DNA from: AG41 sp035943095
GTDB taxonomy: Bacteria; Gemmatimonadota; Gemmatimonadetes; Gemmatimonadales; GWC2-71-9
NCBI GenBank assembly: GCA_035943095.1
Contig: DASZCN010000141.1
Location: 1 to 21,568, forward strand
Direction of reading: 5' to 3'
DNA: 21,568 nt
Shown here: piece after piece, positions 1 through 8,900 of the stretch
How positions within the stretch are numbered: position 1 is the first letter of the stretch
How the letters are laid out: each line of letters begins with the position of its first letter
The notes under the pieces: model-generated
Databases searched by the model: none
What the model saw: the letters and a program-made list of their open reading frames with translations, nothing else
What the model was told of the DNA's origin: nothing
Position numbers and translations under genes: made by a program

Positions 1-872
1 CCGACTACCGCGTGGCGCTCTACCGCCTCGCCGGCCTGAGCGAGGCGAGCGGGCGCCCCCAGCGTGGTCTCGTGGGGCACGACGTGCTGCAGAAATTCGC
101 GGTCGTGATCGACTACCGGCTGCGCCGCGTACAGCTGTACGACGCGGCGCATTACTTCTACAAGGGTGATGGCGCGTCGGTGCGGTTCACTCCCGATGCC
201 GACCTTCCGCTGCTCCGCGCGTCCGTCAAGGTCCAGGGCCGATCCATCGCTGCTCGGCTCCTGCTCGACACCGGCGCGTCGGGACTATGCGTCATTCTGA
301 CCGCCCCCTTCGGCGAGCAACACAGGCTCTCGCTCCTGCGTCCCGCCATCGAGGCGCCGATCGGCACCGGTCTCGTGGGTGAGCTGCATGGGTTCATCGT
401 GCGTCTACAGGAGCTCCGCCTTGGAGGCGTCAAGGTCAGGGGTCCCACCACCGGCGTGGGCGGGGAGCACAAGGGCTTTCTCGGGCGCACGGACATCGAC
501 GGCGTGATCGGCAACTCGGTCTTCGAGGGGTCGCGGCTGATTGTGGACTACGCCCGCCACCGCGCCATCGTCGAGCGCGGAGTCCAGGGCGGCCCGACGT
601 GCGATTACGACATGAGTGGCCTGCGGCTCGTGGCCCGAGGACGAGGGCTCAAGGAGCTCGTGGTGGACTACGTGGTCCCGCACAGCCCGGGCGCGGACGC
701 GGGGATCGTGGCCGGCGACGAGGTCCTGCTGATCGACGGCTACCATGAGGGCGACGTCGACCTGAGCGATGTCCGGCAATACCTCCGCATCGAAGGCGCC
801 GTGCGACAGCTCGTGCTGCTCCGGCACGCAGACACGCTGCGAGTGGCGCTGAAGTTGAGACGGCTGCTCTGA
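1..872 (+). CDS. Retropepsin-like aspartyl protease with C-terminal PDZ domain (5' end outside window)
   Basis: The frame is open from the left edge (first full codon at base 3), so the gene begins upstream. The visible part starts in the tail of a first retropepsin-like fold (GHDVLQKFAVVIDY, about residues 22-35 of the visible chain). A second fold follows, with the catalytic LLLDTGASG motif near residues 84-92 and the family's closing GVIGNSVFEGSRLIVDY segment near 165-181. The last 80 or so residues look like a PDZ domain (VVPHSPGADAGIVAGDEVLLIDG). Two aspartyl folds plus PDZ is a known layout of bacterial aspartyl protease family proteins, which are usually exported; a signal peptide would lie outside the window. 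The substrate is unknown. The gene converges on the MFS gene, and a palindromic G-rich element fills the gap. Only one DTG motif is visible because the first fold is cut off. Confidence 0.8.
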   Translation, partial: DYRVALYRLAGLSEASGRPQRGLVGHDVLQKFAVVIDYRLRRVQLYDAAHYFYKGDGASVRFTPDADLPLLRASVKVQGRSIAARLLLDTGASGLCVILTAPFGEQHRLSLLRPAIEAPIGTGLVGELHGFIVRLQELRLGGVKVRGPTTGVGGEHKGFLGRTDIDGVIGNSVFEGSRLIVDYARHRAIVERGVQGGPTCDYDMSGLRLVARGRGLKELVVDYVVPHSPGADAGIVAGDEVLLIDGYHEGDVDLSDVRQYLRIEGAVRQLVLLRHADTLRVALKLRRLL

Positions 873-878
873 GAAGCA

Positions 879-978
879 GGTTGGGGGAGGGGGTGGAGGT
901 TGGGGGAGGTTGGGGGAGGTTGCTCCACGCGGTCACCTCCCCCATCCTCCCGAACCTTCCCCAACCTTCCGAACCTCC
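879..978. repeat. Imperfect palindromic G-rich/C-rich element between convergent genes
   Basis: The left half (about 879-920) is a run of units close to GGGGGAGGTT. The right half (935-978) is their C-rich complement (CCTTCCCCAACC type). The innermost stem is perfect over nine bases (912-920 with 935-943) around a 14-base loop, and pairing continues outward imperfectly for about 30 more bases. It fills almost the whole gap between two convergent stop codons, so it could act as a two-way transcription end, though it has no U-tract. Its centre resembles that of the element at 15806-15903, and its layout resembles the two elements inside kgd. Confidence 0.75.
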
Positions 979-2196
979 CTACGCCGTGAGGCGTAGCGCG
1001 GACACCCGCCACGCCGCGATCGCCGCTGCCACGAGACACCCAGCCCCGCCCACGGCGATCGCGACGGGCGCGCCGGTGTGCTCCGCGATGAGCCCGGCCT
1101 GAAAGGCGCCGAGCGGTGCCATACCCACGAACACGAACGCGTACAACGCCATCACCCGGCCGCGCAGCTCGTCGGGCACCAGCGTCTGCAGCATGGTGTT
1201 GGCGAGGGCGGTGGTGACGATCATCGCGCAGCCCGCCAGCGCGAGCAGCGCCAGCGCCACGCCGAAGGACCGCGCGGCGGCGAACAACATCAGGAGAATC
1301 CCGAACGCGGCGCCGCCATCGAGGAGGACCACTCCCTTGCGAACGCGCCGTCCCGCGAGAGCCAGGCCCAGCGCCCCGAGCATCGCGCCCACGCCCACTC
1401 CCGCCATCAGCACACCGTAGCCACGCGCGTCCGTATGCAAGACATCGCGCGCCACCACCGGCATCAGCACGAGAAACGGGAACCCCAGCACGCTGAAGAC
1501 CGCGACGAGCATCACGAGCGCCGCCATGCGGGCATCCCGCAGGACGAAGCTGAGTGCCTCGCGGACACCCTCCCACGCGGACGGCGGCGACGGGTGATGC
1601 GTTGCGGGCGGGAGCCGGATCGCGAGCAGACCAGCGATGACGGCGAGGTAGCTCACCCCGTTCAGGAAGAAGCACATCCCTATCCCCGCGGCACCGATCA
1701 GGACCCCCGCCACGGCCGGGCCCACGATCCGCGCGGCGTTGAACATCGACGAGTTCAGGGCGATGGCGTTCATCAGGTCCTCCCGCCCCACCAGCTCGGC
1801 GATGAACGCCTGCCGCGCGGGAATGTCGAAGGCATTGACGATCCCGAACAGCACGGCCAGCGCCATCACCTGCCACGTCGTGACCGTCTTGGTCCACACG
1901 AGCGCGGCCAGCGCCAGCGCTTCCAGCATCTGCAAGATTTGCGTCCACACGATCAGGCGGCGCTTGTCCACGCGATCCACGATGACGCCGGCGTATAGCG
2001 TGAACAGCAGCACGCCGAAAGACCGGAGCGCCTGGTTCAGCCCGACCGCGAAGGGCGAGTTGGTGAGCTCGAGCACCAGCCATCCGAGCGCCACCGATTG
2101 CATCCACGTGCCGATCAGCGAGATGCCCTGCCCAAAGAAGAAGAAGCGGAAGTTGCGGTAGGAGAGCGCTCCGAGGCGAAACCTGGCTTCGTCCAT
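979..2196 (-). CDS. MFS transporter, MFS_3/EntS-like exporter
   Basis: This is a 405-residue integral membrane protein with the hydrophobic pattern of 12 transmembrane helices. The N-terminal segment (SYRNFRFFFFGQGISLIGTWMQ, residues about 13-34) and the loop after helix 2 (GVIVDRVDKRRL, the MFS motif A position) are typical of the MFS_3 group that includes the enterobactin exporter EntS. Proteins of this group use the proton gradient to export small molecules or drugs; nothing here reveals the substrate. The ATG at 2196 starts just before the conserved N-terminal block, and no ribosome binding site is evident. The gene is divergent from the VWA gene by 44 bp and convergent with the aspartyl protease. 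Confidence 0.9.
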   Translation of the reverse strand: MDEARFRLGALSYRNFRFFFFGQGISLIGTWMQSVALGWLVLELTNSPFAVGLNQALRSFGVLLFTLYAGVIVDRVDKRRLIVWTQILQMLEALALAALVWTKTVTTWQVMALAVLFGIVNAFDIPARQAFIAELVGREDLMNAIALNSSMFNAARIVGPAVAGVLIGAAGIGMCFFLNGVSYLAVIAGLLAIRLPPATHHPSPPSAWEGVREALSFVLRDARMAALVMLVAVFSVLGFPFLVLMPVVARDVLHTDARGYGVLMAGVGVGAMLGALGLALAGRRVRKGVVLLDGGAAFGILLMLFAAARSFGVALALLALAGCAMIVTTALANTMLQTLVPDELRGRVMALYAFVFVGMAPLGAFQAGLIAEHTGAPVAIAVGGAGCLVAAAIAAWRVSALRLTA

Positions 2197-2240
2197 TGCG
2201 GGAAAGCTCGCCCGCGCCCGATATTCCGGGTAGGGAGCCG

Positions 2241-3539
2241 ATGAAATACACGACCTACAGTCGCTACCTGCCCGAGCTGGCCGACACCGTCAACCTCCAG
2301 GCCTTGCTCGATCAGCTCGCCGATTTCCTCCTCCAGTCGGGCTTCGCCGGAGGCGCGTACGCCCACCCGTTCTGGGGGGAGTTCGGGGAGGACGAGGCCG
2401 ACCGCTCGCTCGACGCCCTGCGCCAGGCCATCCTGCAGGCGCTCATGGATTCGGGCACGCTCACCCCCGAGATGCTCAAGCTCTTGCGCGGCGAATCGAC
2501 CGGTGACGCGGCGCGCGACGCCGACCTCGAGCGGCAGATGGGCGAGCTACTCGACAAGATCGTCCAGAAGCTGATCTCCGAGGGCTACTTGAACGTTGCC
2601 GAGGCGCCGAAGATGCCGGCGGGACAACAGCCCCTGTTCGGGCCGGGCGGGATGGCCAAGGAGGCCGCCCAGCAGGTGCAGTTCAACCTTACGGAGAAGG
2701 GCATCGACTTTCTCGGCTATCGTACGCTGAAACACCTGTTGGGGAGCATCGGCAAATCGAGCTTCGGCGCGCACGACACCGAGCACCTCGCCACCGGCGT
2801 CGAGGCCGAGGCGGCGAGCAAGCCCTATGCCTACGGCGACACCCTCAACCTCGACGTGAATGCCACGCTCACCAACGCGCTGCAGCGCGAGGGCCTGGGG
2901 GTGCCGATCAACCTCGAGTACGACGACCTGATGGTGCACCAGGCCGAATACCGCTCGTCGTCGGCCACGGTGCTGATGCTCGACTGCTCGCACTCGATGA
3001 TCCTGTACGGGGAGGATCGCTTCACCCCGGCTAAGAAAGTGGCCCTCGCGCTCACACATCTCATTCGCACCCAGTTCCCGGGCGACACGCTGCGCGTGGT
3101 GCTGTTCCACGACACGGCGGAAGAGATCCCGCTGGCGCAGCTGGCGCGCGCGCAGGTCGGGCCGTATCACACCAACACGGCGGAAGGACTCAAGCTGTCG
3201 CGACGGATGCTCATGGCGCAGCGCAAGGACATGCGCCAGATCATCATGATCACCGACGGCAAACCCTCGGCGCTCACGGAGCCCAACGGCAAGATCTACA
3301 TCAATTCGATGGGGCTCGACCCCAAGATTCTGCAGGCGACGTACGGCGAGGTGGCGCTGTGCCGGCGGTCGGGAATCATGATCAACACCTTCATGCTCGC
3401 CCGGGATCGGAGTCTCGTGGAGTTCGTCAAGAAGGTGTCGGCGATTTGCCGGGGCAAGGCCTACTTCACGAACACGATGACCCTCGGCCAGTTCATCCTG
3501 ATGGACTTCATGCGGCGAAAGACGCGGCGAGTTAGCTGA
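2241..3539 (+). CDS. VWA domain protein (Mg-chelatase ChlD-like)
   Basis: This 432-residue cytosolic protein has a C-terminal von Willebrand factor A domain (about 243-425). Its metal-ion-dependent adhesion site is intact: DCSHS at 248-252, a Thr in HTNTAEG (310-316) and Asp339 in ITDGKP. The N-terminal half is helical and carries a conserved-looking block near residues 18-36 (NLQALLDQLADFLLQSGF) of unknown role. I chose the ATG at 2241 because GGGAG lies eight bases upstream; an in-frame GTG at 2196 would add 15 residues and overlap the divergent MFS start. Such VWA proteins usually work with a MoxR/ChlI-type AAA+ ATPase to remodel a target, but none is present here. Instead RtcB follows 22 bp downstream. 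The function is unknown. Confidence 0.85.
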   Translation: MKYTTYSRYLPELADTVNLQALLDQLADFLLQSGFAGGAYAHPFWGEFGEDEADRSLDALRQAILQALMDSGTLTPEMLKLLRGESTGDAARDADLERQMGELLDKIVQKLISEGYLNVAEAPKMPAGQQPLFGPGGMAKEAAQQVQFNLTEKGIDFLGYRTLKHLLGSIGKSSFGAHDTEHLATGVEAEAASKPYAYGDTLNLDVNATLTNALQREGLGVPINLEYDDLMVHQAEYRSSSATVLMLDCSHSMILYGEDRFTPAKKVALALTHLIRTQFPGDTLRVVLFHDTAEEIPLAQLARAQVGPYHTNTAEGLKLSRRMLMAQRKDMRQIIMITDGKPSALTEPNGKIYINSMGLDPKILQATYGEVALCRRSGIMINTFMLARDRSLVEFVKKVSAICRGKAYFTNTMTLGQFILMDFMRRKTRRVS

Positions 3540-3561
3540 CGCCGCGCGCGGCCCCAGTGCC

Positions 3562-4764
3562 GTGACCCAGCCCGTCGTCTTCGGTTCCCACGAGGAAAAA
3601 ACGCTCGCCCAGCTGCGCGATGTGGCGACCCGTGCAGAGCGCGTGGCCCTGATGGCCGACGGGCACCTCGGCTACGTGATGCCGATCGGCGGCGTGGCCG
3701 CGTACCGCGACCGGGTGAGCGTGGTGGGCGTGGGGTTCGACATCGCCTGTGGCAACGCGGCGATCCGCACGGATCGCCGGCTCGAGAGCTTCACGCGGGC
3801 CGACTTCGAGCGCGTGGCGGACGAAATCCAGAGCACCATCTCGTTCGGCATGGGCCGCACCAATCGGGCCGACGACGCACCGACCGATCATCCGCTCTTC
3901 GAGCACGCGGCGTGGGACGCGCTGCCGGGCAAGCACGAGCGGGATGGGCTGCGCGCCAAGGCGCGCAACCAGCTGGGCACGGTCGGCAGCGGCAACCACT
4001 ACGTGGACGTGTTCGCGGACGAGCGCGGCGACATCTGGGTGGGTGTGCACTTCGGCAGCCGGGGATTCGGGCACACGGTCGCGTCGGGCTTCCTCGCACT
4101 ATCGCAAGGAAAGAAATGGGGCGAGCGGGTGCCGGAGGCCGAGACGCTGCTTCCCCTGGCGCTGCCGCTGGGGCACGACTACTGGCACCTGATGACGCTG
4201 GCTGGCGAGTACGCCTACGCGGGGCGGGAGTGGGTGGCGCGCAAGGTGGTGGAGATCCTGGGCGGCAACGAGCTGGAGCTGGTGCACAACCACCACAACT
4301 TCGCCTGGAAGGAGACCCATGGCGGGACGGAGTACGTAGTGGTCCGGAAGGGCGCGACGCCGGCGTTTCCGGGGCAAAAGGGATTCGTGGGCGGCTCGAT
4401 GGGCGACAACGCCGTGATCATCGAAGGCGCGCGGCACGACTCGGAGCAGCAACGGGCGTCGCTGTATTCGACGGTGCATGGCGCCGGGCGGGTGATGTCG
4501 CGGACAGCGGCGCGAGGTAAGGTGAACCGGAAGACCGGCGTGGTGCTCACGCCCGGCAAGGTGACGTGGGACATGCTCAACTCATGGGTGGCAGGCAAGG
4601 GCGTGATTCTGCGGGGTGGCGGCCGGGATGAGTCGCCGCACGCGTACCGGCGGCTGCCGGACGTACTGGCGGCGCAGGGCGACACCGTGACGGTGCTGCA
4701 TACGCTCACGCCGCTCATCGTGGTGATGGCGGGAGAGAAGGAGTTCGATCCGTACAAAGACTAG
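3562..4764 (+). CDS. rtcB: RtcB-type RNA-splicing ligase (3'-phosphate/5'-OH RNA ligase)
   Basis: RtcB joins RNA 2',3'-cyclic phosphate or 3'-phosphate ends to 5'-hydroxyl ends using GTP and Mn2+, in tRNA splicing or RNA repair. This 400-residue protein is close to the usual bacterial length. The signature blocks appear in order: MADGHLGYVMPIGGVA (31-46); GVGFDIACGN with metal-ligand Cys63 (56-65); GTVGSGNHYVD (139-149); VHFGSRGFGH (162-171); HHNFAWKE (244-251); and YSTVHGAGRVMSR with the guanylated His306 (302-314). All expected catalytic residues look present. The start is GTG at 3562, with no clear ribosome binding site, and the gene probably shares an mRNA with the VWA gene. No archease, RtcA or RtcR gene is in the window. 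Confidence 0.95.
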   Translation: MTQPVVFGSHEEKTLAQLRDVATRAERVALMADGHLGYVMPIGGVAAYRDRVSVVGVGFDIACGNAAIRTDRRLESFTRADFERVADEIQSTISFGMGRTNRADDAPTDHPLFEHAAWDALPGKHERDGLRAKARNQLGTVGSGNHYVDVFADERGDIWVGVHFGSRGFGHTVASGFLALSQGKKWGERVPEAETLLPLALPLGHDYWHLMTLAGEYAYAGREWVARKVVEILGGNELELVHNHHNFAWKETHGGTEYVVVRKGATPAFPGQKGFVGGSMGDNAVIIEGARHDSEQQRASLYSTVHGAGRVMSRTAARGKVNRKTGVVLTPGKVTWDMLNSWVAGKGVILRGGGRDESPHAYRRLPDVLAAQGDTVTVLHTLTPLIVVMAGEKEFDPYKD

Positions 4765-4954
4765 CGCGTCCTGGAGGCCCTCGAATGCTCCCGTTCGCCT
4801 TCGGCGCCGATGCTCTTTCTACTACTCGCCGTGATTCACTGGGCGATTTGACCCGATTCCCGTCGTCAACGAGCTTGCGACCCGTCGCCGCGCGTCCACG
4901 TCCAAGGCGCGACACGAGGCCGCGAACTATCCGACGTAACGGAGGGGACTCGAC

Positions 4955-5923
4955 ATGGATAACGACCGGACAGTGAGACTCGTCACGCGACGCGAGATGT
5001 TACTGAGCGGCGCGGCGGCGGTGGGCGGTATGGTGTGGACCCGATTGATCCCGCCAGGCTTCGCCCAGCAGCCCGCCGACCACCTCGCCGCCTTCCGCGC
5101 GCAGATCGGTGCCACGCCGATCCAGACACAGAAACTCGCCGAAAACATCACCTTGCTCTCCGGCCCGGGCGGCAACGTGGTGGTGCTGCTCGGATCGGAC
5201 GGCAAGCTCGTCGTCGACACGTTCGTGCGGCCCGCGTGGCCGAAGCTCGAGGAGACGCTGGCGGGCCTGAGCAGCGCGCCGGTGCACGTCGTCATCAACA
5301 CGCACTGGCACTTTGACCACGCCGACAATAACGCGCCGCTCCATGCCGCCGGCGCAACGGTCGTGGCGCACGTAAACACGAAACAACGTCTGTCCGAACG
5401 GCACCATACCGCGTTTCTCGACCTCGACGTGCCTCCGTCGCCGGCGAATGGGCTTCCGCAGCGAACGTTCGCGGACAGCCACTCCCTGAGCTTCGGCGGA
5501 GAAACACTCGCGCTCGCGCACTTCGCACCCGCCCACACAGACACCGACATCTACGTGCACTTTCCGCGAGAGAACGTCTTGCACGTGGGCGACATTTTCT
5601 TCAACGGCCGGTACCCGTTCATCGACGGCGGCACCGGCGGGGCGATCAGCGGCATGGTCGCGGCCGCCGACAGAGCCCTGTCCCTGGCCGACAAGGACAC
5701 GAAGATCGTCCCGGGCCACGGCGCCCTCGCGACCAAGGCCGACCTCGCCACGTACCGCGACATGCTGGCGAGCGCGCGCGACCGCGTGCAGAAGCTCAAG
5801 TCGGCGGGCAAGTCGATGGCGGAAGCCGTCGCGGCGAAACCGTTCGCCGATCTCGAGGCGACGTGGGGCAAAGGCCGGTTCAACGGGGACACGTTCGTGC
5901 AGATCGTCTATACGACACTGTAG
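4955..5923 (+). CDS. Exported metallo-beta-lactamase-fold metal hydrolase
   Basis: The 322-residue precursor has an N-terminal twin-arginine signal (TRREMLLSGAAAVGG, residues 11-25), so it is probably exported folded to the periplasm. The mature part is a metallo-beta-lactamase fold with HWHFDH at 117-122, His194 (APAHTDTD), the bridging Asp213 (HVGDIFF) and His255 (PGHG), which together form a complete two-metal site. Similar proteins include class B3-like and quinoprotein-relay hydrolases, but true lactamase activity cannot be inferred from these motifs. The ATG at 4955 follows a strong GGAGGGG site, which settles the start. The 190 bp upstream (4765-4954) holds no convincing gene or hairpin, so the promoter is probably there. 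Confidence 0.88.
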   Translation: MDNDRTVRLVTRREMLLSGAAAVGGMVWTRLIPPGFAQQPADHLAAFRAQIGATPIQTQKLAENITLLSGPGGNVVVLLGSDGKLVVDTFVRPAWPKLEETLAGLSSAPVHVVINTHWHFDHADNNAPLHAAGATVVAHVNTKQRLSERHHTAFLDLDVPPSPANGLPQRTFADSHSLSFGGETLALAHFAPAHTDTDIYVHFPRENVLHVGDIFFNGRYPFIDGGTGGAISGMVAAADRALSLADKDTKIVPGHGALATKADLATYRDMLASARDRVQKLKSAGKSMAEAVAAKPFADLEATWGKGRFNGDTFVQIVYTTL

Positions 5924-5976
5924 CAGCACGCGGAGATCGTCACCAAGAAGTAGGGGCGCCGCCACGGCTCCCTGGT

Positions 5977-5982
5977 TAAATT
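5977..5982 (+). promoter_or_regulatory. Putative -10 element for leaderless kgd transcript
   Basis: TAAATT ends exactly six bases before the GTG start of kgd, and there is no Shine-Dalgarno-like sequence between them. That spacing puts the expected transcription start at or next to the start codon, as in leaderless mRNAs. No good -35 hexamer is visible. The same arrangement recurs at 12330-12335, which supports it. This is inference from spacing only. Confidence 0.4.
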
Positions 5983-5988
5983 GCCAGC

Positions 5989-8900
5989 GTGAGCGAGTTC
6001 GTCTTCGGCACGCACAACGCCGCGTTCGTACAGGTGATGTACGAGCAATACCTGCGGGACCCCTCCTCCGTCGGGGAGGAGTGGCGGCGGTTGTTCGATA
6101 ATGGCAGGCTGGCGGAGCTGCCGGTCATCCCAACGGACCGTCAAGAAGTACTAGGGAGAGGGGAGAAGGGAGAGGTACCCTCCGTTGCACCGCCACGGAC
6201 CTCTCCCCTCTCCCCTCTCCCCGGTGCATTGACGCCCATCACCGGTCCGGCCGCTCGGTTAGCGCAGAACATGACGGACTCCCTGACCGTGCCGACGGCC
6301 ACGTCCTTCCGCGAGATCCCCGTCGACGTGCTCGATGCCCGGCGTCGCGAGTTGAACGCGCAGCTCGCGGCGGGCGGCAAGAAGATTTCCTTCACTCATC
6401 TCATCGGCTTCGCAATCGCGCGGGCCGCGCGCGAGCTTCCGGTGATGACGCATGCCTTCCAGGAGGTAGACGGGAAGCCGCACCGTCTGGATCCGCATGG
6501 CGTGAACCTCGGGCTTGCGGTGGACGTGGAAAAGAAAGACGGGAGCCGCGCACTGCTCGTGCCGGTCATCAAGCACGCCGAAGCCATGGACTTCGCGACG
6601 TTCCACGCGATCTACGAGACGCTGGTCGAGAAGGCACGTACCAATCGGCTCCTCCCGGATGACTTCGCGGGCGCGACCATCACGCTCACGAACCCCGGCA
6701 CCATCGGTACGGTCGCCTCGGTACCCCGCCTCCTGAAGGGCCAGGGCTCGATCATCGCGACCGGCGCGATCCGGACAATCGGGGCCGCGAAGGTCATGAC
6801 GATCACGTCGACCTATGATCATCGGATCATTCAAGGCGCCGAGTCGGGGATGTTCCTCCGTCGCCTCGACGACCTGCTCCAGGGCGCAGACAACTTTTAC
6901 GGATCGGTGTTTGAGAGTCTGGGACTCAAAGGGAGCGGGGAGCAGGGAGCGGTACCTTCCGCCGCCCCGGTGGGAACCGCTCCCCGCTCCCCGGTCCCCG
7001 GTGTCGTGGTCGAGGCCGGCGTTGAAGATCTGAAACACGTCGCCGCCGCCATGGCCCTCGTGAAAGCGATCCGCCACTTCGGCCACCTCGCCGCGCGGCT
7101 CGATCCCCTCGGCTCCGAGCCCCCCGGCGACCCGGCACTGGACCCGGGGCCCTTGGGGCTCACGCCGGAGATCATGGCTCGGATCCCGGCCGACGTGCTG
7201 CGGATCTACGTGCCGGGCCGCACGCTGGCCGAGGCGTATCCAAGACTGCAAGCGACGTATTGCGGGACGATCTCGTACGAGGTCGAGCACATCGGCAGCC
7301 ATCAGGAACGCCTGTGGCTCCGTCAGGTGATCGAGTCGGGCGAGCACCGCAAGCCGCTCACGCCCGAGCAAAAGCGCAAGCTGCTCGCACGCCTTACCGC
7401 GGTCGAGACGCTCGAGCGGTTCCTCCACAAGGCATACTTGGGTCAAAAGCGCTTCTCGATCGAAGGGCTCGACGTCCTGGTGCCGATGCTCGACGAAACG
7501 ATCGAGCGGGCCGGCGCGAGCGGCGCGCGGCGCATCGTGTTGGGCATGGCGCACCGTGGTCGCTTGAACGTCCTCGCGCACATCGTGGGTCTCCCCTACG
7601 AGACGATCTTCGCGGAGTTCGAGGGCGGCCGGCACGTGGAGGAAACGCTCACGCCGGAAGGCGGCACGGGGGACGTGAAGTACCACCACGGCGCCGACGG
7701 TGTGTACCAGACTGCCGCGGGCAAGCCCGTCAACATCACGCTCACGCCGAATCCGAGTCACCTAGAGGCGGTGAACCCCGTGGTGGAGGGGCGGGCCCGG
7801 GCGAATCAGACCAATCGTCGCGGCAAGGAAGCGATCACCGACGGGACCGTAGCCCTTCCGGTGCTGATCCATGGCGACGCGTCGTTCGCCGCCCAGGGCG
7901 TGGTGGCCGAGACGTTCAACCTCGCGCGACTGAAGGGCTACACCACGGGCGGCACCATCCACTTGATCGCGAACAATCAACTCGGCTTCACCACGGATGC
8001 GAAGGAGGGGCGCTCGACCGACTACTCGAGCGATCTGGCCAAGGGATTCGACGCTCCGATCATTCACGTGAACGCGGACGATCCGGAAGCGTGCCTCGCC
8101 GCGGCGCGGCTCGCCATGATGTACCGCGACAAGTTCCACGCCGACGTGGTGATCGACGTGGTGGGCTATCGCCGCTACGGCCACAACGAGGGCGACGAGC
8201 CGGCGTACACGCAGCCGGTGATGTACGAGCGCATCAAGCAGACGCCCACGGCGCGCCAGCACTATGCCGACCAGTTGGTGCGCGAGGGCGTTCTCCAGGA
8301 ATCGCAGCCGGCCGCGGAAGCCGACCAGATGTATCAGCGATTGACCGACATCGAGCAGTCGCTCAAGGCGCATCTGCGCGAGGAGGGGGCCGGCGAGGAG
8401 CCGCAGCGCATCTCCGGCGCGCAAACATCCCCGGCCGAGCCCGACACCGCGGTCGCCGCGCCGCTGCTCACGACCTTGAACGAGCAGCTGCTTCAGGTCC
8501 CGGACGGGTTCACGGTCATCCCCAAGCTCCAAAAGCAGCTCGAGCGACGCCGTCCCGCGCTGGCCGAGGGACAGATCGAATGGGCGCATGCCGAGGCGCT
8601 CGCGTTCGCGTCCCTCGTGAGCGAGGGGACGGCGATCCGGCTCACGGGGCAGGACACGGAGCGCGGCACGTTCAGCCAGCGTCACCTCGTCCTGCACGAT
8701 GCCAGGGACGGGCGGCGCTACGCGCCGATCCAGAATCTCCCGGGTGCGCGCGCGCCGTTCGAGCTGCACAACAGCCCGCTGTCCGAGTTTGCCTGCCTCG
8801 GCTTCGAGTACGGATACGCCGCCGCGGCGCCCGAGACGCTCGTGCTGTGGGAGGCGCAGTACGGGGACTTCACCAACGGCGGCGAAGTGATCATCGATCA

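Noticed and set aside
889..977. Repeated G-rich units as a possible CRISPR or tandem array
   Set aside because: Units are about ten bases with no unique spacers, and the right half is the complement of the left, so it is a palindrome and not an array.
2196..2240. GTG start giving a 15-residue longer VWA protein
   Set aside because: The ATG at 2241 has a GGGAG site at good distance, and the longer form would begin within the divergent MFS start codon.
740..2251. Long open frame opposite and around the MFS gene region (minus strand, about 500 codons)
   Set aside because: It overlaps the well-supported MFS gene in another frame and its product is Arg/Gly/Ala-rich with no family motif, typical of shadows in high-GC DNA.
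4848..4876. TTGACC as a -35 box for the metallo-hydrolase gene
   Set aside because: No acceptable -10 hexamer is found 16-18 bases downstream.
4785..4976. 63-codon frame between rtcB and the metallo-hydrolase
   Set aside because: It overlaps the strong GGAGGGG site and start of the next gene, has no ribosome site of its own and no recognisable sequence.
4955..5923. Calling the Tat-exported hydrolase a beta-lactamase resistance gene
   Set aside because: The metal-site motifs are shared by many hydrolases of the fold, and nothing in the sequence points to beta-lactam specificity.
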